DNA of 7,151 nucleotides from Clostridium sp. CAG:273. Lineage in GTDB: Bacteria; Bacillota; Clostridia; TANB77; CAG-508. A program made the position numbers and the translations under genes. This document shows positions 1 through 5,147 of this stretch, piece after piece. The notes below the pieces were generated by a model. That model did no database searches, had not been told where the DNA came from, and worked only from the letters and a program-made list of their open reading frames with translations. Positions within the stretch are counted from its first letter, which is position 1, and each line of letters starts with the position of its first letter. The stretch covers positions 3,817 through 10,967 of the forward strand of contig FR901460.1 in assembly GCA_000438355.1 (NCBI GenBank). The letters are read 5' to 3'.

Positions 1-627
1 GAAAGAGCTATACTAAAATATATAGAAAGGCAAATAAACACAAGAGGATATCCACCATCAGTAAGAGAAATAGGAAAATCTGTAGGATTAAGCTCAACAG
101 CAACAGTACATTCATATTTAAATAAACTAGAAGAAAAAGGCTATATTAAAAAAGAAAATAAAAAAGGAAGAACTTTAAAGGTAATAAAAGGTTTGCTTGG
201 CGATAATAACAAGCCAGAAGTAGAACTTAAAGACTTTTATGGTGGAAAAGAAATGGTAGAGGTTCCTGTAATAGGAAAAATTACGGCTGGAGAACCAATA
301 CTTGCAGTGGAAAATGTAACAGACACATTTCCTATTCCAATAGATTTTGTTGGGAATAGCGAAAGCTTTATGCTTACTGTAAGAGGAGAAAGTATGATAG
401 AAGCTGGAATATTAGATGGAGATTATATTCTAGTAAAAAAACAAAATACAGCAGAAAATGGACAAATTGTAGTTGCATTAATTGGAGATGAAGCAACAGT
501 TAAAACATTTTACAAAGAAAAGGATCACATAAGATTACAACCTGAAAATAGTACAATGGACCCTATTATAGTTCCTATGTGCGAAATACTAGGAAAGGTA
601 GCAGGAGTTTTTAGAAAAATAAAATAA
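1..627 (+). CDS. lexA: LexA SOS-response repressor (5' partial)
   Basis: LexA represses DNA-damage genes and is inactivated by RecA-stimulated self-cleavage. The reading frame is open from base 1 and shows 208 residues. B. subtilis LexA has about 205, so probably only a handful of N-terminal residues lie outside the window. Visible residues 1-50 form the winged helix-turn-helix, with the family signature GYPPSVREIG (16-25) and the recognition segment GLSSTATVHSYL (29-40). A linker follows, then the S24 peptidase domain. The Ala-Gly cleavage bond is at 96-97 (ITAGEP), the catalytic Ser at 131 (RGESM) and the catalytic Lys at 168 (ATVKTF). All are intact, so the protein should be cleavable. A TTG at 193 is internal, since the HTH-coding sequence upstream is in frame. 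The next gene starts 31 bases later with no terminator between, so the two are probably co-transcribed. The lexA promoter and any SOS box lie outside the window. Confidence 0.97.
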   Translation, partial: ERAILKYIERQINTRGYPPSVREIGKSVGLSSTATVHSYLNKLEEKGYIKKENKKGRTLKVIKGLLGDNNKPEVELKDFYGGKEMVEVPVIGKITAGEPILAVENVTDTFPIPIDFVGNSESFMLTVRGESMIEAGILDGDYILVKKQNTAENGQIVVALIGDEATVKTFYKEKDHIRLQPENSTMDPIIVPMCEILGKVAGVFRKIK

Positions 628-658
628 CTAAAAAATTAATTAATATGGGGAATGTTAT

Positions 659-1177
659 ATGAGTAAATATTTTGATAATTTTTATCGCAATACAGATAAT
701 AGAATGAAAAACTTTTTTACATATTTTCTAATGTTTATTTTACTATATGTTATAGTAGACATTTTATCATTTGGATATATTTATAGTACATATAAAACAA
801 TAGAACAATATGAAATTGTAGTTACAAATCCAGATGTTACTGTAGAAAAAGCAAAAGCAACGAATGTAAATGGTTTTGTAGAAGGAAAAATTAGAAATAA
901 TGGAACAACAACTATTTCTAATCAATATTTAAAATTTGATTTTTATAGTGAAAGAGGAGTTAAAGTAGGTACTAAATACTTAAAAGTAGATACTTTAGGA
1001 GAAAGTACAGAAAAAGAATATAAAGTTCAATTTAGATTTGACAATGTAAAATATTTTACAGTTAATTTAGCAACACAAGAAGAAGTTGACAATGCTCAAG
1101 AATTTGAATTAAAAATAGAAGATGATATTGGAGTTCCATTATTGTTTTCTGGATTGTTGTTGTTAATACTTTTATAA
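659..1177 (+). CDS. Membrane-anchored protein with FxLYD-like extracytoplasmic domain
   Basis: The function is unknown. The 172-residue product has a short polar N-terminus, a hydrophobic membrane helix at about residues 19-44, and a soluble stretch at about 50-150. That stretch looks like a small beta-sandwich: alternating strands with 'GFVEGKIRNNGT' (72-83) and 'YLKFDFYSERGVKVGTKYL' further on. This resembles the FxLYD/DUF3426 style of envelope domain, in which a conserved 'G.v.N.g' strand is followed by a 'v.fyd..g..vg' strand; I base this on pattern only. The C-terminus is an abrupt hydrophobic tail (158-172, VPLLFSGLLLLILL), either a very short second membrane segment or a membrane-dipping tail. 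ATG 659 is chosen because GGGG at 647-650 is suitably spaced (8 bases) and no better in-frame start is near. It sits 31 bases after lexA and before a clear terminator, so it is the last gene of that transcript. Confidence is high that it is a gene and modest for the domain name. Confidence 0.8.
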   Translation: MSKYFDNFYRNTDNRMKNFFTYFLMFILLYVIVDILSFGYIYSTYKTIEQYEIVVTNPDVTVEKAKATNVNGFVEGKIRNNGTTTISNQYLKFDFYSERGVKVGTKYLKVDTLGESTEKEYKVQFRFDNVKYFTVNLATQEEVDNAQEFELKIEDDIGVPLLFSGLLLLILL

Positions 1178-1250
1178 TTATTTATGTGAAAAATGGTTAT
1201 ATATAAAAATTAATAAAAAGTATACAAATAAAAAACAATACAAATTTGTA

Positions 1251-1281
1251 AAAAATAGCAAAAAAGGTTTGCTATTTTTTT
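1251..1281 (+). terminator. Rho-independent terminator after the lexA unit
   Basis: A perfect 12-bp stem pairs 1251-1262 (AAAAATAGCAAA) with 1268-1279 (TTTGCTATTTTT) around a 5-base loop AAAGG. The T-run continues to 1281. The stem is AT-rich with two G-C pairs, as usual in such genomes. It ends the transcript carrying lexA and the 172-residue gene. Its descending arm also contains the likely -35 element of the next promoter. Confidence 0.85.
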
Positions 1282-1297
1282 GCTTATGTAATATAAT
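1269..1297 (+). promoter_or_regulatory. Probable sigma-A promoter for mreB-tetR
   Basis: TTGCTA (1269-1274, 4 of 6 matches to TTGACA) is followed, after a 17-base spacer, by a perfect TATAAT (1292-1297). Predicted initiation near 1304 would give a leader of about 60 bases before ATG 1365. The -35 overlaps the descending arm of the upstream terminator. A direct repeat lies immediately downstream of the -10 (see 1298-1314). A second, weaker -10 candidate, TAAAAT at 1325-1330, would instead place that repeat over the -35 region. Confidence 0.6.
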
Positions 1298-1314
1298 CGT
1301 AACATAAACGTAAT
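1298..1314 (+). promoter_or_regulatory. Candidate response-regulator direct repeat at the mreB promoter
   Basis: CGTAAC (1298-1303), five bases ATAAA, then CGTAAT (1309-1314) form an 11-bp-period direct repeat, so both half-sites face the same side of the helix. OmpR/PhoB-family regulators bind this kind of layout. Each half differs from the WalR half-site TGTWAH only at the first base. The layout and core match the site upstream of the 293-residue gene at 5029-5045. Directly after the -10 it would fit repression; with the alternative -10 at 1325 it would fit activation. Assignment to a particular regulator is inference. Confidence 0.35.
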
Positions 1315-1349
1315 AACGGTGAAATAAAATTTTAATAGACTAACTATTG

Positions 1350-1357
1350 AAAGGAAG
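1350..1357 (+). promoter_or_regulatory. Ribosome binding site that fixes the mreB start
   Basis: AAAGGAAG lies 5' of ATG 1365, with the AAAGGA core ending 9 bases before it. The in-frame TTG at 1347 precedes this site, so it cannot use it. The longer reading frame that begins at 1347 is therefore an over-extension of six codons. Confidence 0.8.
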
Positions 1358-1364
1358 AGCTTTA

Positions 1365-2369
1365 ATGTTTAATTATGGACAAGATATAGGTATAGACCTT
1401 GGAACAGCTACAGTAATAGCATATGCAAAGGGAAAAGGTATTGTTTTAAGAGAACCATCTGTAGTTGCTGTAGATAATAATACAGGAGATGTCTTAGCTG
1501 TAGGGAAAGAAGCAAGAAAAATGTTAGGAAGAACACCTGGTAATATAGTAGCAACGAGACCTTTAAGAGATGGTGTTATATCAAATTATACTGTAACAGA
1601 AAAAATGTTAAAGTATTTTATTAGTAAAATATGTGGAAAGTTTATATTTGCTCCTAGAATTATGATTTGTATACCTTCGCAAGCAACAGAAGTAGAAAAA
1701 AAGGCAGTAATAGATGCAGCATCTCAAGCAGGTGCAAAAAAGGTATATTTGATAGAAGAACCAATAGCTGCTGCTATTGGAGCAGGAATAGATATATCAA
1801 AACCATGTGGAAATATGATTATTGATATAGGTGGAGGTACAACAGATGTAGCTGTTATATCTTTAGGAGGTTCTGTTGTAAGTACATCTCTAAAAGTAGC
1901 AGGAGATAAATTTGACGAAGCAATTGTAAAATATATAAAAAGAAGACATAATATTATGATTGGAGAAATGACAGCAGAAGAATTAAAAATAAATATAGGG
2001 TGTGCATATCCTAAAATTCAAGATACAGAGATGGAAATTAGAGGGAGAGACTTAGTCACAGGTTTACCAAAAACAATTTCAATCCATTCTAGTGAAATGT
2101 TGGAAGCATTAATAGAACCAGCAATGGAAATTGTAGAAGCAGTACATTCAGTTTTAGAAAAAACACCACCAGAATTAGCTGCAGATATTAGTGATAAAGG
2201 AATTTATATGACAGGTGGCGGAAGTCTATTAAATGGATTAGATAAGCTTATACAAGAAAAAACAGGAATAAATATTATGATAGCACAAGATGCTGTATCA
2301 TGTGTTGCATTAGGAACAGGTAAGGCTTTAAATAATCTAGATGTATTAGACCAAAGAAGAAGGAGATAA
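1365..2369 (+). CDS. mreB: Rod shape-determining actin homologue MreB/Mbl
   Basis: This is a bacterial actin that polymerises on the inner face of the membrane and guides the elongation machinery building the sidewall. From ATG 1365 the product has 334 residues, normal for the family. The N-terminus starts MFNYGQDIGIDLGTAT, with the phosphate-1 nucleotide loop at about 7-16. Further motifs are LIEEPIAAAIGAG (about 129-141), the phosphate-2 loop IDIGGGTTD (about 153-161), IRGRDLVTGLPKTI, and the adenosine motif MTGGGSLLNGL (282 onward). The actin fold motifs look intact. The C-terminus ends in a basic QRRRR tail. Start choice rests on the AAAGGAAG site and on homologues beginning at this Met. 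mreC and mreD do not follow; instead a TetR gene begins 9 bases downstream, so this copy is an orphan locus and could be the Mbl- or MreBH-like paralogue of a genome with several. I cannot separate these subtypes from sequence alone. Confidence 0.95.
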   Translation: MFNYGQDIGIDLGTATVIAYAKGKGIVLREPSVVAVDNNTGDVLAVGKEARKMLGRTPGNIVATRPLRDGVISNYTVTEKMLKYFISKICGKFIFAPRIMICIPSQATEVEKKAVIDAASQAGAKKVYLIEEPIAAAIGAGIDISKPCGNMIIDIGGGTTDVAVISLGGSVVSTSLKVAGDKFDEAIVKYIKRRHNIMIGEMTAEELKINIGCAYPKIQDTEMEIRGRDLVTGLPKTISIHSSEMLEALIEPAMEIVEAVHSVLEKTPPELAADISDKGIYMTGGGSLLNGLDKLIQEKTGINIMIAQDAVSCVALGTGKALNNLDVLDQRRRR

Positions 2370-2378
2370 TTGTAGTAA

Positions 2379-2951
2379 ATGAATAAAACAAAAAGAAAAA
2401 TTTTTGAAACATCAATGAAATTATTTGCAGAAAAGGGATATGATGCAACAAGTATAGAAGAAATTACAGCAACAGTTGGAGTGGCAAAAGGTACATTATA
2501 TTATCATTTTTCAAGTAAAGAAGAAATATTTAACTTTTTAGTAGAAGAAGGAGTAAAGCTTTTAAAAAATAGTATAGCAATAAAAACAGATAAGTTATCA
2601 AATTCGCTAGATAAAATAAGAGCTATTGTATTAATACAAATAAAAATATTAGTAAAATATGAAAATTTTATGACTATAATATTAAGTCAAATATGGGGAA
2701 ATGATGCAAGAAGCATAATGTGTAGAAATCATGTTTTTGAGTATATACAGATGATAGAAGAAATTGTAAAAAAAGGTATGGAACAAAAAGAAATATTAGA
2801 TGGAGATGCAAACATTATAGCATCAGGAATATTTGGATTTACATGTTCAAGTCTAATATATAAAATGAGACATAATAAAGATGGAATAGATATTCAAAAG
2901 CTATATAAAGAAATAGACAAATCATTTATAAAAAAATTAAAGAAAGTATAA
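2379..2951 (+). CDS. TetR/AcrR-family transcriptional regulator
   Basis: A 190-residue one-component repressor-type regulator. Residues 5-51 carry the TetR DNA-binding domain, with the helix-turn-helix at about 24-44 and the hallmark 'GVAKGTLYYHFSSKEEIF' (34-51). The all-helical remainder (about 55-190) should form the ligand pocket and dimer interface, with no ligand class recognisable. The start ATG at 2379 uses AGGAG at 2361-2365, embedded in the last codons of mreB. The spacing of 13 bases is longer than ideal and may lower translation relative to mreB. A 9-base gap and no terminator indicate co-transcription with mreB. The next gene downstream is an acyl-CoA synthetase-like enzyme, and TetR regulators often control adjacent lipid genes, so that gene is a reasonable but unproven target. 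No convincing operator dyad is visible. Confidence 0.93.
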   Translation: MNKTKRKIFETSMKLFAEKGYDATSIEEITATVGVAKGTLYYHFSSKEEIFNFLVEEGVKLLKNSIAIKTDKLSNSLDKIRAIVLIQIKILVKYENFMTIILSQIWGNDARSIMCRNHVFEYIQMIEEIVKKGMEQKEILDGDANIIASGIFGFTCSSLIYKMRHNKDGIDIQKLYKEIDKSFIKKLKKV

Positions 2952-2963
2952 AATAATAAAATG

Positions 2964-3008
2964 ATAAAATAAGAAAGTTATAAAGTTATAAAATAAGAAA
3001 ATTATAAA
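2964..3008. repeat. Short A/T-rich tandem repeat in the tetR-downstream spacer
   Basis: A 21-base unit at 2964-2984 recurs at 2988-3008 with one mismatch (G to A at unit position 14), a period of 24 bases. Within it TTATAAA occurs three times (2978-2984, 2986-2992, 3002-3008). The rest of the 184-base spacer 2952-3135 is A/T-rich, and I see no clear terminator or promoter in it. The following gene may therefore be read from upstream or from a promoter I cannot recognise. The repeat most likely arose by slippage. Confidence 0.5.
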
Positions 3009-3135
3009 ATATAAACTAATAAATAAATTTTTAGTATTGAAAAATTCAAATTAATAAGAAGAGTAAGAACTTTTAAATAACAAAATAAGCATTAACTGGA
3101 AAATTATAAATAATTAATAAAAAGGGGAATAAAAA

Positions 3136-5013
3136 ATGAGAATATTAAAAGATTTTAAATTACCAAAATTTAAATTTCCAAAAATGAAAATGAAAGGAAT
3201 TTCTGAAATTGATGAAGTAAAATTAGACTATGAAGCATTAAAAAAAGCAGAAGAAAATCAAGAAAAAGCAGAAAAAATTAAACATTATGAGCCAACAACA
3301 TACAAAACAATGAAAGAAATCTTTAAAAGATCTAAGGAAAAATATGCAGATAATGTATTTATATTAGAAAAATTCGAGCCAAAAGGAAGTTTTAAAGAAA
3401 TAACTTATAGTCAATTTTGTAAAGATGTTATTGGTTTTGGAACAGCATTAACAAGAAAATTAAAATTGAATAATGATAGGGTAATTATAATAGGAGAAAA
3501 TACATATCATTGGTATGTATCTTATATGACAATGCTTTGTGGTGCAGGAATTGCAGTTCCAACAGATAAAGAGTTACCAGAAAATGAAATTTTAAACATA
3601 ATAGAAAGATCAAGAGCAACTGCGGTAATTTATTCTACTAAAGAAGCAGAAAAAATAAAAAAGATAGTAGATGCAGCAGAAGGTGTTAAATATTTTATAC
3701 AAATGAATTCAAGCCAAGAACCAGATGGTAAATTTATCGGATTAGATTATTTAATAGAAGAAGGAACAGCTTTAGTAGATGGTGGAGATAACAGCTTTAT
3801 GGATATAGAAATAGATCCAGATGAATTTAAAGTTTTATTATTTACATCAGGAACAACAGCAAAGTCTAAAGGTGTAATGTTATGCAATAGAAACTTAGCA
3901 GAAAATATAAATGCAGTTTCTGCATATGTTAATTTAAAAGAAGAAGATAGATTATTTTCTGTTTTACCACTTCATCATACATATGAATCAACAATTGGAT
4001 TTTTGCTTCCATTTGCAGTAGGAACATCTATTGCTATTTGTCAAGGACTAAAATATATTGTACCTAATATGCAAGAGACACATCCTACAGCATTACTTGC
4101 TGTACCAATTTTAGTAGAAACATTATATAAAAGAATTACAGCAACAATTAAAAAGAGCAAAAAGGATGGACTAGTAAATTCTATGATTCATGTAACAAAT
4201 GCTTTAAAAACAGTTGGTGTAGATATAAAGAGAAAAGTATTTAGTGAAATTCATGATAACTTAGGTGGAAAACTTAGAATAATAGTATCTGCAGCAGCTC
4301 CAATTGATGCTAAAGTTGGAAAGTGGGTACAAGATATAGGAATTATGTTTTTACAAGGATATGGATTAACGGAAACTGCACCAATAGCAGCTTTGACACC
4401 AGAATTTAATCCTAAGGTAGGTTCAGCAGGAAAACCAGTTATATCTGCAAAAGCAAAAGTATATAATCCAAATGAAAATGGAGAAGGTGAAATACTTTTA
4501 TGTACACCTACATTAATGCTTGGATATTATGAAGATGAAGAAGCAACAAATGAAGCAATTGAGATTATTGATGGGGAAAGATGGTTCCATTCAGGAGATG
4601 TTGGCTATATAGACAAAGATGGGTTTATTTATATAACAGGTAGAAGTAAAAATGTAATAGTAACACAAAATGGAAAAAACATATATCCAGAAGAAATTGA
4701 ATTACTTTTATCAAAAATACCAGAGATAAAAGAATGTATGGTATATGGAAAGCCAGATGAAAGAGATACTAATAATAAAGAACTTATAATTTCTGTAAAA
4801 ATTATACCAAATTATGAATATATTGAAGAAGAATATAAGAAGAAAATGGATGAAAAGGAAATTCATGATTTATTATGGAATAAAGTAAAAGAAGTAAATA
4901 AACAATTAACTTCATATAAAGCAATAAAATATATGGAAATAAAGAAAGATGAATTTATAAAAACAACAACAATGAAAATAAAAAGATATGAAGAATTAAA
5001 AAACAACAAGTAA
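3136..5013 (+). CDS. AMP-binding long-chain acyl-CoA synthetase-like enzyme
   Basis: A member of the ANL superfamily, which adenylates a carboxylate with ATP and then forms a thioester. The overall style is that of long-chain fatty acyl-CoA synthetases; substrate and final acceptor (CoA or carrier protein) are not fixed by sequence. It has 625 residues, within the usual range. Motifs in order: the ATP-binding loop FTSGTTAKSKG (236-246), HHTYE in the A4 region, QGYGLTET (407-414), WFHSGDVGY with the ribose-binding Asp at 488, the hinge region TGRSKNVIV (501-509) followed by NGKNIYPEEIE, and a C-terminal KTTTMKIKR (609-617) whose Lys 614 aligns with the catalytic lysine. Two positions are unusual: Ala 242 where Gly is common, and Met 613 before the catalytic Lys where Gly is common. 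Residues 1-20 are rich in Lys/Phe/Pro/Met, followed by a charged helical stretch, before the core begins near 55. ATG 3136 follows AAAGGGG with 8 bases between. The gene lies 184 bases after tetR, perhaps its target. Confidence 0.92.
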   Translation: MRILKDFKLPKFKFPKMKMKGISEIDEVKLDYEALKKAEENQEKAEKIKHYEPTTYKTMKEIFKRSKEKYADNVFILEKFEPKGSFKEITYSQFCKDVIGFGTALTRKLKLNNDRVIIIGENTYHWYVSYMTMLCGAGIAVPTDKELPENEILNIIERSRATAVIYSTKEAEKIKKIVDAAEGVKYFIQMNSSQEPDGKFIGLDYLIEEGTALVDGGDNSFMDIEIDPDEFKVLLFTSGTTAKSKGVMLCNRNLAENINAVSAYVNLKEEDRLFSVLPLHHTYESTIGFLLPFAVGTSIAICQGLKYIVPNMQETHPTALLAVPILVETLYKRITATIKKSKKDGLVNSMIHVTNALKTVGVDIKRKVFSEIHDNLGGKLRIIVSAAAPIDAKVGKWVQDIGIMFLQGYGLTETAPIAALTPEFNPKVGSAGKPVISAKAKVYNPNENGEGEILLCTPTLMLGYYEDEEATNEAIEIIDGERWFHSGDVGYIDKDGFIYITGRSKNVIVTQNGKNIYPEEIELLLSKIPEIKECMVYGKPDERDTNNKELIISVKIIPNYEYIEEEYKKKMDEKEIHDLLWNKVKEVNKQLTSYKAIKYMEIKKDEFIKTTTMKIKRYEELKNNK

Positions 5014-5028
5014 ATCTTGTAATAAAAA

Positions 5029-5045
5029 TGTAACATTATTGTAAC
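5029..5045 (+). promoter_or_regulatory. WalR-like direct repeat upstream of the 293-residue gene
   Basis: TGTAAC (5029-5034), five bases ATTAT, then TGTAAC (5040-5045). Both halves are identical, with an 11-bp period. This satisfies the published WalR (YycF) consensus TGTWAH-N5-TGTWAH in both halves. It lies about 55-71 bases before the predicted -10 at 5100, an upstream position more consistent with activation than with repression. Related OmpR-family regulators such as PhoP bind similar direct repeats, so the identity of the regulator is open. Confidence 0.45.
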
Positions 5046-5076
5046 GAAAATGAAAAATAAAAAGTAAAAAAGACTA

Positions 5077-5105
5077 TTGTAGTTTTTTGTAGAAAGTTAT
5101 ATAAT
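5077..5105 (+). promoter_or_regulatory. Probable sigma-A promoter for the 293-residue gene
   Basis: TTGTAG (5077-5082, 3 of 6 matches to TTGACA), a 17-base spacer, and a perfect TATAAT (5100-5105). Initiation near 5111 would give a leader of about 36 bases. The weak -35 fits a promoter that depends on an activator bound upstream. Confidence 0.55.
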
Positions 5106-5128
5106 AATAAAGAATTACAAGAGAACGC

Positions 5129-5140
5129 AAAGGAGGGTGA
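5129..5140 (+). promoter_or_regulatory. Strong ribosome binding site
   Basis: AAAGGAGGGTGA is close to a full complement of the 16S rRNA tail and is the best Shine-Dalgarno in the window. The AGGAGG core ends 11 bases before ATG 5148, slightly long. It supports this start and suggests the protein is made in quantity. Confidence 0.8.
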
Positions 5141-5147
5141 GTTTACA

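Noticed and set aside
193..627. Shorter LexA starting at TTG 193
   Set aside because: The in-frame sequence from base 1 encodes a complete-looking LexA helix-turn-helix; the TTG is an internal Leu codon with no ribosome binding site.
1239..1250. Perfect 12-base palindrome TACAAATTTGTA
   Set aside because: It lies in the lexA-unit 3' region just before the terminator, not at a promoter, and is easily explained by composition.
1178..1346. LexA (SOS) box of the GAAC-N4-GTTC type in the intergenic regions
   Set aside because: I looked for paired GAAC and GTTC in this and the other spacers and found none, so there is no sign that LexA controls the downstream units.
1347..1364. TTG 1347 as the mreB start
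   Set aside because: The ribosome binding site at 1350-1357 lies inside this extension, and MreB homologues begin at the Met encoded at 1365.
3037..3115. Dyads TTGAA-AAA-TTCAA (3037-3049) and AATTAT-AA-ATAATT (3102-3115) as TetR operators
   Set aside because: The arms are only 5-6 bases and almost wholly A/T; neither is tied to a recognisable promoter.
5068..5088. Hairpin AAAAAGACTA-loop-TAGTTTTTT as a terminator after the acyl-CoA synthetase-like gene
   Set aside because: The stem has one G-C and one G-U pair with a 3-base loop, and its T-run is used in the stem; it is too weak to call, and it overlaps the likely -35.
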